Positions 1-9,116 of a stretch of 64,000 nt of DNA are shown piece by piece. Every line of letters starts with the position of its first letter. Within the stretch, counting starts at the first letter, position 1. The notes beneath the pieces were generated by a model, which was given only the letters and a program-made list of their open reading frames with translations, ran no database searches and had not been told where the DNA came from. The position numbers and the translations under genes were made by a program. Origin of the DNA: Cupriavidus sp. UYMMa02A (GTDB taxonomy: Bacteria; Pseudomonadota; Gammaproteobacteria; Burkholderiales; Burkholderiaceae); the NCBI GenBank assembly GCA_001725945.1, contig LRMT01000217.1:124001-188000 (forward strand). Reading direction: 5' to 3'.

Positions 1-996
1 CGCGAGGGCGACGAGTTGCGCAAACCGCTTTTCCTGATCAAGGCCAAGGTCAATGTGCCGGAGGCGGACGGCAGCCTGCAGTTGCTGCTGAGGCCAGGCA
101 TCGACCGCTTGCGCGACGTCGGCAACAACTACGACCTGTACGGCGGGCGCTGGGCGGGCCAGCCGTACAAGGGCGTGGACTTCCTCGCCCCCGGTGCGCT
201 GAACTACAACTATCGTGCGTCGGGCGCGGACGTGGGCGACAAGACCTGGGGCATGCGCTGGGAGGGCATCGCCGGGCCGGTCAACTATTCGCTCGCCTAT
301 CTGAAGACCTTCAGCAACGACCCGGTCGTCAATTCGGCGTTCGCACCCGCCGGCTCCACCCCGACCGGAGCGCTCGGCGACTTCATCTTTCCCAAGATGG
401 ACCTGTTCGGCGCCACCGTCAGCGGCTATGTGCCGGCGATCGATTCCGTGCTGAGCACGGAACTGGTCTATACGCGCAACGCACCGTACAACGTCGGCAC
501 AGACTTCTTCGGCGGCGCACTGCCCGGGTTCGGCGGGATCATCAAGAAGGACCTGATCACCACCATGGTCCGCATGGACAAGAACCTGAACCTGACCCAT
601 CTGCTTGGCACCAGCAGGCCGTCGTTCTTCTCGGTGCAGGTGTTCGACAAATGGATCCAGAACTACAAGCGCTCGGATGACATCGTCAACATGGTTGGCT
701 ATGGCAGGGCGGCGAGCCAGCATTCGACCATCGCCACTGTCATCCTCGGCCTGAACTACAAGAACGACAAGATCAATCCGCAACTGGCGGCCGGCGCTTC
801 GCTGCAGGGCGGCGGCGGCTTCCTGATCCCCAGCGTCGAATTCGTCTATGGGGACCACTGGAGACTGGTGCTGGAGGCCGATTTCTTCTTCTCGAAACAC
901 AAGCGCCAGCCCGGCCAGATCGAAAGCTCGACCGGTCTGTTCGGATCGTTTGCCAACAATGACCAATTCGTCGCCCGTCTGACGCGACAGTTCTAA
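1..996 (+). CDS. DUF1302-type outer-membrane/envelope protein, 5' end cut by the window
   Basis: The reading frame is open from base 1 and ends at a TAA at 994-996, so the N-terminus lies outside the window. The translation is rich in Gly, Tyr, Asn and alternating aromatic residues, as in beta-barrel or surface proteins. Segments such as YDLYGGRWAGQPYKG, DKTWGMRWEG and the C-terminal Phe (RLTRQF) resemble the DUF1302 family. That family usually sits beside DUF1329 genes in clusters for hydrophobic substrates, and a DUF1329 gene follows after 14 bases here, probably in one transcript. An internal TTG at 16 could serve as a start only by chance. The family has no proven biochemical role; surface binding or uptake of a hydrophobic substrate is inference. 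Confidence 0.8.
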   Translation, partial: REGDELRKPLFLIKAKVNVPEADGSLQLLLRPGIDRLRDVGNNYDLYGGRWAGQPYKGVDFLAPGALNYNYRASGADVGDKTWGMRWEGIAGPVNYSLAYLKTFSNDPVVNSAFAPAGSTPTGALGDFIFPKMDLFGATVSGYVPAIDSVLSTELVYTRNAPYNVGTDFFGGALPGFGGIIKKDLITTMVRMDKNLNLTHLLGTSRPSFFSVQVFDKWIQNYKRSDDIVNMVGYGRAASQHSTIATVILGLNYKNDKINPQLAAGASLQGGGGFLIPSVEFVYGDHWRLVLEADFFFSKHKRQPGQIESSTGLFGSFANNDQFVARLTRQF

Positions 997-1010
997 GCAG
1001 GAGACAAAGC

Positions 1011-2269
1011 ATGCATCCCATCAGGAAGAAAGCCGTTGCGCTCTGCGCCATCGCCGCGTTGAGTGCCGCAGCGACCATCGCGGGCGCGGCGGAATTACCG
1101 GCCGGTACCGTGATCGACAAGGCCAACCTCGACAAGGTCAAGAACGACACGTTCGACGGCCACACGATCGCGAGCCTGCTGACCGACAAGCTGGAATGGC
1201 AGATCCGCAATACGGGCCTGAAGATTCCCCTCGGCCATGCTAAGCCCGTGCAGCTCGATCCAAAATACATCGACGCTACGAAGAAGAACGCGGGCAAGGC
1301 GCAGTTCGACGAGAAGACCCGCGAAGTGACCGGCTGGGTGGCCGGCATTCCCTTCCCGGAGGTAAGCCAGAACGATCCCTTTGCCGGTGACAAGCTGGTC
1401 TGGAACTTCTACTACGCCTCGCCGGAGGGCGACGTCATCAACAACAAGGCGACCTTCCTGATGATCAGCGGCGACAAGGGCCTGGAGTCGACGCAGGACT
1501 GGCTGTTCGAGCGGTACTACATGAAGGGCCGCATCAGTGGCGACAAGCCCGTGCTGGGCGATGGCGGCACCCTCAGCAAGACGCTGTTCGTGGCGACGGC
1601 GCGGAAGACATCAAGGGCGTCGGCACCTTCACCATCCGCTACGATAGCCCGAAACTCGAGGACAGCTGGGCTTACATCAAGTCGGCGCGCCGCACCCGGC
1701 GTCTTTCCGGCGGGGCGTGGATGGATCCGGTCGGTGGCCTGGACATGCTGAACGACGATATCTATGTCTGGAATGCCCGCCCCTCGTGGTATCCGAAGAC
1801 CAAGGTGGTTGGCCGCCGCTGGGTGCTGGCGATCTCGGATGCCAAGCTTGGCTACACGCCGTCGAAGAAGGGAACCCCGGAGGAATGGGCCACGGTGGAT
1901 CTGAAGAATGCGCCGTACTGGAATCCGGTGCAGACCTGGCAGCCGCGCGAAGTCTGGGTCATCGAAGGCACGCCGCCTACTGAGCATCCCTACGGCAAAA
2001 AGGTTGTCTACATGGACGTGAACTATCCACGCATTTACATGGGCGAAGCCTATGACAAGAAGGGCGAGTTCTGGAAGTTCATCAACTTCCATATGACGCC
2101 GTCGGTAGGCGAGGATGGCACCAAGTATTCCTCGTCCATCCAGGGCGACATCATCGACTTCAAGGCACGCCATGCCTCGATCTTCCTGTTCCGCAACTAC
2201 AAGCTCAACGAAGCAAAGATCAAGGAAGGCGACCTGACCTACAGCGCGCTGGAGTCGATCGCCAAGTAA
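1011..2269 (+). CDS. DUF1329 family exported protein (one frameshift)
   Basis: An ATG at 1011 follows GGAGA and opens a Sec-type signal peptide with the A-G-A-A cleavage area near residue 26. The family pattern runs to about base 1595 (LVWNFYYASPEGDVINNK, QDWLFERYYMKGR). It then continues one frame lower (DIKGVGTFTIRYDSPKLED, RRLSGGAWMDPVGG, LNDDIYVWNARPSWYP) to the stop at 2269. The total of 1259 bases fits a single missing base near 1595. Without it the protein would be about 419 residues, close to the family's usual size. DUF1329 proteins are probably periplasmic or outer-membrane-associated and co-occur with DUF1302; function is not established. Confidence 0.85.
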
Positions 2270-2402
2270 GGCAAGTCGGGCGTCATCGTGCAGTGGGCAG
2301 GGCGCACAGCCGCTTTGCTGCCCGAGGCGTTCGCATCGCGGCAATCGTGCGCGCCCGGCAGGCGCGCAAACGGACCAGGAATTTGAATGGCGGAGGGAGT
2401 GC

Positions 2403-4191
2403 ATGAATAGCGGGACGGGTTCGAATTCTGGCGTATCGCGCCAATCGCGAGTATCGCGACGGGATTTTTGCGTGCCGGGGGCGCTGGTGTCGCAGCGACC
2501 ACGCTTGGCGTGCTCACGCTGGACCCCGGCAATGCGGCAGCCGCCGTTCGCTGGGACCAGCAGGCCGATGTGGTCGTGGTCGGCAGCGGGGCCTCCGGCG
2601 CGGTCGCGGCACTGGCCGCCCATGAGCGCGGCAGCCGCGTGCTGATGCTGGAGAAATCACCGGTATTCGGCGGCACCTCGGCGAAATCGGCGGGAATGTT
2701 CTGGATTGCCAATAACTTCCATATGCGGGAGAAGGGGCTGGCGGATCCCAAGCCGCAGTTCATCGCCTATTGCGCTAGGTACGCTTATCCGCATCTTTAT
2801 AACCCGAAGTCGCCCACGCTGGGGCTGTCGCGCGAGACCTATGACCTGATCGCAGCCTACTACGAGGAGGGCTCTGTCATGGTGGATGCTATGCGCAGGA
2901 TGGGGGCGCTGCGCGCCGGCCGCTTCCATATCCTGCCTGAGAACGAAGCGCTGGATTTGCCGGATTACTTCGAGCACGGCGAGGAGAACCAGGCGGCCCG
3001 CGGACGCGGGCTGGGTGCAAGGAAGGCAGACGGGAGCCTGGGCTTTGGCAGCGAGCTGATGGGACAGCTCAAGGCAAAGCTCGACGCGTTCGGCATCCCG
3101 GTCCTGACCAGCCACCGGGTTGTCAAAGTGGTGATGAACAAGGGCGGCGAGGTGGTCGGCGTGATCGCCGAGAATGATGAGTGGCCAGGTCGCCGTGCGC
3201 GCGCGTCGGGGCGTGGTCTTCGGCACGGGTGGCTATACATATAATCGCGAGCTGCTCAACCTTTACCAGGCCGGTCCGGTCTTTGGCGGCTGTGGCGTGC
3301 GACCTGCACCGGCGATTTCATTGCCATCGCGGGTGCCATCGGTGCCAAGCTTGGCAATATGGGGGGCGCGTGGCGATCCCAGATCGTGCTTGAGGAGGCC
3401 ATCCAGTATCACAGCGTGCCGAACGACGTCTGGCAGCCGCAAGGCGACAGCATGATCGTGGTCAACCGGCACGGGCAGCGCGTCTTCAACGAGAAGCGCA
3501 ACTATCACGATCGCGCCCGGGTTCATCACCACTATGACCCGAACCAGGCGGAGTTCCCCAATCAGCTGCTGTTCATGATCTACGATCAGCGCACCGCGGA
3601 GCTTTACGGGGGCAACCACCCGATTCCGGAGAAGCCGGCCGGCGCACCCTACGTGATCGCCGGCGACACCTGGGACGCGCTGGCTGGCGCCATCCAGGCG
3701 CGGCTGGAGGCGCTTTCCGCCAGCACCGGCGGCATGCGTCTAGCGCCGGGATTCACGCAGGCCCTCGGCACCACGGTTGAGCGGTTCAATGGCTTCGCCC
3801 GGCACGGCAAGGACGAGGACTTCCAGCGCGGCGAATTTGCCTACGATCTGGAGTATCGCCCGCTCTTCGGCCTGCCGCGCCAGGGAACACGCTGGGGTGA
3901 CAGCGCCGGCAAGAATCCGGTGATGTTCCCGCTGCAGGAGCAAGGGCCGTACTACTGCATCATCCTCGCGCCCGGCACGCTCGACACCAACGGCGGGCCG
4001 GTGATCAATGCTCAGGCGCAGGTGATGCGCTATGACAACCAGCCCGTCCCGGGGCTTATGGTGCCGGCAACTGCATTGCCAGCCCGGCCCACAACACCTA
4101 TTGGGCGGGTGGGTGCACGCTGGGCCTCGGCATGACCTTCGGCTACATCGCCGGCCTGCATGCAAGCGGCTCGTCGATCAAGCCGGCCTGA
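2403..4191 (+). CDS. Tat-exported FAD-dependent dehydrogenase (fumarate reductase / ketosteroid-dehydrogenase type; four frameshifts)
   Basis: The N-terminus has a twin-arginine motif (SRRDF) and, after restoring one T in a T run near 2466, a hydrophobic stretch. The FAD site follows: [20 protein letters not shown] with the acidic LMLEKS end of the second strand and [12 protein letters not shown]. The second nucleotide-binding segment is [14 protein letters not shown]. The C-terminus has the family's glycine-rich close ([20 protein letters not shown]). The frame changes near 2466, 3175, about 3305 and 4060: three one-base losses and one gain. The restored protein is near 596 residues, typical of periplasmic flavoproteins that oxidise or reduce C-C bonds, including 3-ketosteroid dehydrogenases. 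The cytochrome c gene downstream is a plausible electron partner. The substrate is unknown. Confidence 0.8.
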
Positions 4192-4201
4192 GGCGCGCAG
4201 C

Positions 4202-4908
4202 ATGGGCCAAACCACAGCGCGCAGCATGCTTGAGTTCTACCTCAGCGGGGTCGCCGGCCCGGATCGCCCGATGGTCCTGGCGTTGCACGGCGCCGGTGCC
4301 GACCATTGGCAGTTGCTCCCTTTGCTGGCCGCGGCGGCGCCGGACTGCATGGTGGTCGCGCCGAAGTCAGGGCGCTGGTCCGGATGGTCTGCGGCCGGCC
4401 AGCGCTATAGCTGGTTTCAGGCGGCCGAGATTCCCGTGATTGAACCCATCGGTTTCGGCGACGCCCTGTGGCAGCTCGAGCAATTCATCTGGCAGATGGT
4501 TGGCGGCGATGCGCAGATGGGCTTTCCTGCGCGCCGCCAGGCCTGCGTGGGCTTCGACCAGGGCGCCGTGCTGGCCTCATGCTGGCATCGATCTGGCCGG
4601 AACTGTTCAGCCGTGTGGTTGCATTAGGCGGCTACTGGCCCACGGTCCATGGCTGGCAGGCGCCGGTCCGGCCCATGGACGGCGTGCAGGTCATGCTGAT
4701 CCACGACCCCGCCGAGGAGCGGATCAGCAAGCCCCTGCTCGAGGAAACTGCACGCGCCTTGACTGCCCGTGGCGCGATCGTCGAATCCCGCTGGATCGCG
4801 GGCGCCAGTTCGCTTGAGGTGGCCGAACTTGCGGTGCCCGTGCGCCAGGCCCTAGCCTGCCCGGCGATGGCATTGCCGGCAGCTATCCCCATCAACCCTT
4901 TGCACTGA
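4202..4908 (+). CDS. phospholipase/carboxylesterase-like alpha/beta hydrolase, nucleophile Ser replaced (one frameshift)
   Basis: The ATG at 4202 lies 11 bases after the flavoprotein stop. The fold signature begins with the oxyanion segment VLALHGAGADHWQLLPLL and continues to PELFSRVVALGGYWP and VMLIHDPAEERI. The nucleophile elbow, normally G-F-S-Q-G in this family, reads CVGFDQGAVLA, so an Asp stands in place of Ser. The frame drops by one near 4575, inside the stretch after the elbow, consistent with one lost base. With that base the protein is about 235 residues, the usual size. The Asp could be a real substitution giving a non-hydrolytic protein, or a base error near the frameshift. Confidence 0.65.
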
Positions 4909-4913
4909 ACCCA

Positions 4914-5309
4914 ATGAGACAACCCTATCGAATCGGCATGACCGGCATGCTGCTGGCCCTCTCCGCCGCCGGCGCCATGGCCCGGGAAGTGAGCTTCGGC
5001 AAGGAGGTCAGGCCGCTGCTGACGCAGCACTGCGTGTCGTGCCATCAGGGCGCGGCGGCGCCGGCAGGGCTCGATCTGCTGCCAAAGGCGGCCTATGCCA
5101 ACCTCGCCGGCGTCCCCTCGACGGGCAGTCCACAGCCGCGCGTGGCGCCCGCCGATCCGGACAAGAGCTACCTGATGCACAAGCTGGCGGGCACGCATAT
5201 GGATGTCGGCGGGCAGGGCGCGACCATGCCGCTGGGTGCGCCGCCGCTTGAGCCTGCCCAGATCGCGCTGATCCGGCAGTGGATTGCCGAAGGCGCCAGG
5301 AACAACTGA
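4914..5309 (+). CDS. small periplasmic c-type cytochrome
   Basis: This is an intact 131-residue protein with an N-terminal signal peptide (hydrophobic MTGMLLALSAAGAMA, cleavage before REVSF). It has one haem-binding motif, HCVSCHQG, at about residues 39-46. Candidate distal methionine ligands lie in GATMPLGAPPL. The EVRPLLTQHCVSCH spacing and the end (ALIRQWIAEGA) resemble the single-haem cytochromes found in PSCyt1-like and DUF1549-associated families. It starts 5 bases after the hydrolase stop and follows a Tat-exported flavoprotein, so it probably accepts electrons in the periplasm. This role is inferred from gene order only. Confidence 0.85.
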   Translation: MRQPYRIGMTGMLLALSAAGAMAREVSFGKEVRPLLTQHCVSCHQGAAAPAGLDLLPKAAYANLAGVPSTGSPQPRVAPADPDKSYLMHKLAGTHMDVGGQGATMPLGAPPLEPAQIALIRQWIAEGARNN

Positions 5310-5400
5310 ACCAGGATAGGGGAGATACAGGCGACCTGCATTTCCCTATCCGCTTCCGCGCTCGAACTGCAGCGCAACAACCCAAAGGAGACTAGGCACG

Positions 5401-5832
5401 ATGGAAATCCGCACCATGACTGACGAACAGCGTAAAGCGATTGCATTGGAGTACTTCAAACGGATGGACCGTGGCGAGAGTGTGCTCGACTTGTTCGACG
5501 AGCAGGCCGAGGTCTATTTCCCCAAATGGGGGGTTGCGATTGGCAAGGCCAGGATCGAACAACTGTTCGGTGAGTTGACGCAACTGTTCGACCAGATCAG
5601 CCACGACTACACCTATCCCAATGTCATCCAGCAGGGCGATCGCCTGGCGGTGGAGTCCACGACGCACGGGAGAACCCGGGAAGGCGTGGAGTGGCGGGCC
5701 GGGGTGACGCACGCCGGCCGCTGGTGCGATGTCTTCGAGATCCGCGATTTCAAGATCCAACGCCTCTATATCTATCTTGATCCCGACTATGCGGGCGCGG
5801 ATACGAAGCGGTATCCCTGGCTCCCCCAATAG
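5401..5832 (+). CDS. NTF2-like / SnoaL-type protein, first tandem copy
   Basis: The gene encodes 143 residues and begins at an ATG after AAAGGAG (about 5384). The sequence fits the NTF2-like cone fold: an N-terminal helix (DEQRKAIALEYFKRMDRGES), then LFDEQAEVYFPKWG, then beta strands (GDRLAVESTTHG and WCDVFEIRDFKIQRLYIYLD). Members of this fold include ketosteroid isomerases, limonene-epoxide hydrolases and non-enzymatic binding proteins. The gene next door at 5861 is a close paralogue. It probably belongs to the same transcript as the upstream flavoprotein and cytochrome. Reaction and substrate are unknown. Confidence 0.8.
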   Translation: MEIRTMTDEQRKAIALEYFKRMDRGESVLDLFDEQAEVYFPKWGVAIGKARIEQLFGELTQLFDQISHDYTYPNVIQQGDRLAVESTTHGRTREGVEWRAGVTHAGRWCDVFEIRDFKIQRLYIYLDPDYAGADTKRYPWLPQ

Positions 5833-5860
5833 CGACAGCCTGGAACCTGGACCAATCATC

Positions 5861-6313
5861 ATGGAAACTAGACCGATGACGGATGAACAGCGCAAAGCGA
5901 TTGCGCTGGAGTACTTCAAGCGGATGGACCGCGGCGAGAGTGTGCTAGATCTGTTCGACGAGCATGCCGAGTTCTATTTCCCCAAGTGGGGCATTGCGCG
6001 CGGCCGGGCCGAAATTGGGCGGCTGTTCGAGGACCTGATGGGCATCCTGGCATCGGTTTCCCACGACGTCGCCTACCTGAATTTTGTAGAGCAGGGCGAC
6101 ATGCTGGTGGTCGAGGGAACGTCCAGCGGTAGCCTGAAAAGCGGGGAGACCTGGCGTGCGGGTCTTACCCATGCGGGTCGCTGGTGCGACGTTTTCGAGA
6201 TCCGCGACTTCCGGATCCAGCGCTGCTATGTCTACCTCGATCCCGACTACGGGGGCAACGACGTCGAACGCTACTCATGGCTGCGCCAGCGAGGCGAGGG
6301 CCGGCTGCACTGA
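5861..6313 (+). CDS. NTF2-like / SnoaL-type protein, second tandem copy
   Basis: The protein has 150 residues and starts at the ATG at 5861, 28 bases after the stop of its paralogue. The two share MTDEQRKAIALEYFKRMDRG, VLDLFDE, HAGRWCDVFEIRDF and YLDPDY almost unchanged, while the pocket-lining middle differs (ASVSHDVAYLNFVEQGDM against DQISHDYTYPNVIQQGDR). That pattern suggests a recent tandem duplication with divergence where a ligand would sit, or formation of a heterodimer. The last eight residues (RQRGEGRLH) have no counterpart in the first copy. Confidence 0.8.
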   Translation: METRPMTDEQRKAIALEYFKRMDRGESVLDLFDEHAEFYFPKWGIARGRAEIGRLFEDLMGILASVSHDVAYLNFVEQGDMLVVEGTSSGSLKSGETWRAGLTHAGRWCDVFEIRDFRIQRCYVYLDPDYGGNDVERYSWLRQRGEGRLH

Positions 6314-6371
6314 GTCGCCAGGCATCCTGGCAATTGCGTGCCGGCGGAGACCGTGCCAAACCGGGGGCTGA

Positions 6372-7194
6372 CTAAAGCGGCAAGGCGTTGGTCATCTCCT
6401 CGGGAAATGGACGGATACCATCGTTCAACGTAAGACCGGAGCAGGTTATTGAGCACGGCAGTCCAGATTTGTAGCAGGTTGTGCGCGTGCAGAGGGGCTC
6501 CCCAGGGTCCAGATCCTTGCTCAAGCTTTCCAGGCGGCGCAACGCCGGAAGGGGCAGCCGTGCCACAGGTGCCACTTGGCGCCATGCAACGCCTTGATCA
6601 ATTGACAGTCGCCCGAATGCGCTACGGAAGACCAAGTGATGGTGGCCCTTGCGAGCCAGCTGCGCCCCGCACGTGGACAATGCGACCTGATCGCGTAAGT
6701 GTTCCAGCACGATTGGCCCCTCCCGCAGCGACCAATCGAGGAACTCATATTCATTGTGTTCGTCGCTGGCCTCCAGATACCTCTCGATCCCGCAAATGTC
6801 CTCGGGCGGACATGGCCCGCAACGGGGCAACTGGCCAGTCCGTTGTCGCAGCATACGCCGCTCCAGGCGCATCTCGCGGCGCCACCACGCGTTGAAGTCA
6901 TACACGTAGACGAAGCCTTCGTGTTTGCGGAGATGAAATGCAGTCAACGGCAGTTCGTTTGCGACTGAGCAGAATGCAAGACGCCCTCATGAGCTTCGCC
7001 GTAACGCCTGCCACGAATGCTAACGTGAGCAGATGCTCGTCGGCTCAGCCCTTGATGACCTGGATGACATTGTGCAATTACCCGAGCGTCAAGTGCTCGG
7101 GCACGAGGACGCGTCGCCAAACCGGTGGGCTCAGGCCGCGCAGAGCAATTCGAAGTTGTAGAACCGAGGTCGCCGGCCCAAGATCGGAAGCCAT
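6372..7194 (-). pseudogene. plasmid pRiA4b ORF-3-like protein, degraded
   Basis: On the minus strand an ATG at 7194 opens a frame reading LRIALRGLSPPVWRRVLVP, the N-terminal signature of the pRiA4b ORF-3 family (also found with IS1096-type elements). An in-frame TAA follows LTLG, where a Tyr codon would fit. A TGA then interrupts VIKG-ADEHLL, where a Trp codon would fit. After two frame changes the family core resumes as GFVYVYDFNAWWRREMRLER and PCPPEDICG, ending about 6372. Two stops plus frameshifts make this a true pseudogene rather than a single read error. The family's function is unknown; it is often carried on mobile DNA. Confidence 0.75.
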
Positions 7195-7249
7195 GCGCGC
7201 ATTGTAGGTGCCTCATTGCCTCTCGGCAGCGTTACCGGTCGTGCCCCGC

Positions 7250-7500
7250 TTTGGCGCGGTTTCTTGGTCAGCATCGGTGGTCCCAACTGCGACGCGCACG
7301 ATGTCTATGGAACCTGGAGCGAACTGCGCGACGTCGCCGATTCCGGCGCGGTGCTGGCGCGGCCAGACCGGTTTGTCGGGTGGCGGCAACAGCAAGGCGG
7401 CGCCGGTGCCGAGCAGGCGTTGCTGGATGCCATGCAAGGCATACTGCCAGGATTCGGACGCCGTCGGGGCACCGCTGGGCACCCTGACGGCATGCGCAGT
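7250..7500 (+). pseudogene. C-terminal fragment of a TfdB-like aromatic monooxygenase
   Basis: The translation FLVSIGGPNCDAHDVYGTWS followed by VLARPDRFVGWRQQQ matches the C-terminal thioredoxin-like domain of flavin-dependent phenol hydroxylases. The same domain occurs at about 12080-12250, in the full-length enzyme starting at 10529. The nucleotide match to that gene is only partial, so this is a remnant of a different homologue, not a recent copy. No FAD-binding part is present upstream. It lies just before the GntR gene at 7604. Confidence 0.7.
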
Positions 7501-7559
7501 GGTCGGTTGACGGGAGCGCACGGTGCTGCTCCGCTGGCAGCGTGTGTGCGATTCCCGAA

Positions 7560-7603
7560 GAATATATAATGACTAATACTATCTATCATCAGCGGGGCCG
7601 CAC
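7560..7603 (+). promoter_or_regulatory. AT-rich promoter/operator region before the GntR gene
   Basis: This is a sharp AT-rich patch in GC-rich DNA, with AGAATATATAATGA at its left edge. A similar AGAATATATAT element lies at 9536-9547, upstream of the FAH operon. The shared element could be the site of the GntR protein encoded here, but the match is short. Confidence 0.35.
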
Positions 7604-8410
7604 GTGTCGAGAACTAAGTCAGCAGCGTCCGTCGTCACGGAAGTCCTGGCAGATCCGGCAGAAACGCCGGATCTGGGCGGACGCACCTGGGCGTCCGTCC
7701 TTGAGGAGGCGGTGCGCGAGGACATCATCAAGGGCAAGCTGCCGGCAGGGAGCAAGCTGCGCTTGAAGGAACTGGCCGAGCGCTACCAGGCTGGCGTGAT
7801 CCCACTTCGCGAGGCGTTGTCGCGACTCTGCACGACAGGCTTTGTGCTTGCTATCGACCAGAAGGGCTTCCGGGTGGCGGAACTGTCACCGGAAGAACTG
7901 CTGGACATCACGCGGGTCCGGCAACAAATCGAGACCAGCGCGTTGCGCGATGCGATCGAAGCTGGAAATATCGCCTGGGAAGGCGAGGTCGTCGCCGCCC
8001 ATTTCCGCCTGACGCGCATCCCCATGGTGCAACGTGGCAAGGGGGGACTGTTGAATCCCGAGTGGGAAGAAGCCCACGCCGCGTTCCACGAGGTGCTGGT
8101 CGCAGGATGCAGTTCGCCGTGGATGCGGCGCTTTTCGACGGTGCTGAGGGACCAGTCGGCCCGCTATCGCTTTTTTTCGCTTGCCGCCCCCAAGGCCGAG
8201 CGCACGCGGGATGTTGCCGCGGAACACGAGGCCATTGTCCGGGCCATTGTCGATCGCAACGCCAAGGAAGCGTGCCGGTTGCTCTCCGAGCATTTCCAGG
8301 CAACCACGGACTTGGTGCTGAAATATCTGCAGCAGCAAAAGGCCAAAGGCGCGCCGGCGCACAATGCGTCGGCGCATAGTTCGGCGGCAACGAGAGAACT
8401 GGCTGTGTGA
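7604..8410 (+). CDS. GntR-family transcriptional regulator, FCD (FadR) subgroup
   Basis: This is an intact 268-residue protein with a GTG start at 7604. The winged helix-turn-helix covers about residues 25-95 (VREDIIKGKLPAGSKLRLKE, LAERYQAGVIPLREALSRL, GFVLAIDQKGFRVAELSPEE). The C-terminal half is the helical FCD ligand-binding domain, with the metal-type motif AHAAFHEVLVAG and the later EHEAIVRAIV...LLSEHF histidines. FCD regulators respond to small carboxylic acids. The nearest forward target is the FAH/monooxygenase/dioxygenase operon starting at 9630, with only gene relics between. A relic of a second GntR gene directly abuts that operon. Confidence 0.9.
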   Translation: MSRTKSAASVVTEVLADPAETPDLGGRTWASVLEEAVREDIIKGKLPAGSKLRLKELAERYQAGVIPLREALSRLCTTGFVLAIDQKGFRVAELSPEELLDITRVRQQIETSALRDAIEAGNIAWEGEVVAAHFRLTRIPMVQRGKGGLLNPEWEEAHAAFHEVLVAGCSSPWMRRFSTVLRDQSARYRFFSLAAPKAERTRDVAAEHEAIVRAIVDRNAKEACRLLSEHFQATTDLVLKYLQQQKAKGAPAHNASAHSSAATRELAV

Positions 8411-8479
8411 GTGCGCGTCGACGCTGGCACCGGAGCGCCGGGTAATCGATATACACTTCCGGCGCGGGTGATAGAAGGT

Positions 8480-8750
8480 GTCAGGCCCGCGGCTCGTTGA
8501 GCGATGCGTCCAGCCGGAGCTGGCGCGGGCATGTCCTGGCATCTTTTCGTTGGCGATATAGACGCCGGCGTCGCCGCCTCATTGTGAGCCCGAGGCGACC
8601 CTTGCCCAGCGCCTCGAGCGAGCAGATGAAGGCGATGCCGCGCTCGCCAAGTTCGCGCGCCACATAGCCGAAGGTGGCAGCAGGATCGGAGTCGCCCATC
8701 GAATGCGCGTCATCGCGCGGTGCCAGGTGCACGCCGACAAGGCCCGCGCC
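8480..8750 (-). pseudogene. Old Yellow Enzyme-family (NADH:flavin oxidoreductase) C-terminal fragment
   Basis: The minus strand reads HLAPRDDAHSMGDSDPAATF, GYVARELGERGIAFICSLEA and, after a frame change, YIANEKMPGHA. These correspond to the part of Old Yellow Enzymes just before and at the phosphate-binding GGVYIAN strand. Neither the N-terminal barrel half nor the final helix is present, so this is a fragment. Upstream it joins an unrelated nuclease fragment near 8752. Confidence 0.65.
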
Positions 8751-8755
8751 CCTAC

Positions 8756-9116
8756 TTCAATGCAGGCGGCGCGGCAACAGCGTTGGCAAGGACATAGTCG
8801 AGATAGCCGGCCTGCCGACCGGCAAAATTCGCGACCATGTCCCCGCATAGCCGTGGAGTGCCAGCACGCACAGGGGGGGGCCTCCCATCGCGTACCTGTT
8901 CACCCCGATCACCTGGCTAGCTAGCGCCTCGGCCGCTTGCACGCACGCGGGATTCCGCCAGCCCTGGCCATCGCCCTGCTCGGCCGGCGCGCCGGTGGCT
9001 TCCGTACTGATCTTGGATTTGAAATGGTTGACCACGACCGTGACCGGCGTGCCGCCGGCCATTGCGCGATAAGGGAGCCGGCAAGCGGCTGGCGGCTGCG
9101 CTCGCCCAGCCATGTG
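8756..9116 (-). pseudogene. extracellular endonuclease (ExeM/NucH-like) C-terminal fragment
   Basis: On the minus strand TPVTVVVNHFKSK, GDGQGWRNPACVQAAEALAS and, one frame over, FAGRQAGYLDYVLANAVAAP match the endonuclease/exonuclease/phosphatase domain of secreted nucleases, including the conserved N-H-F-K-S-K and G-Y-L-D-Y motifs. At least one frameshift separates the two parts. The frame is lost at 9117, where a piece of an acyl-CoA ligase gene begins. Confidence 0.65.

Noticed and set aside
773-1393. Long minus-strand open frame over the DUF1302/DUF1329 junction
   Set aside because: It is antisense to two genes with clear family motifs, and its Arg/Ser-rich translation has no family features, which is typical of high-GC shadow frames.
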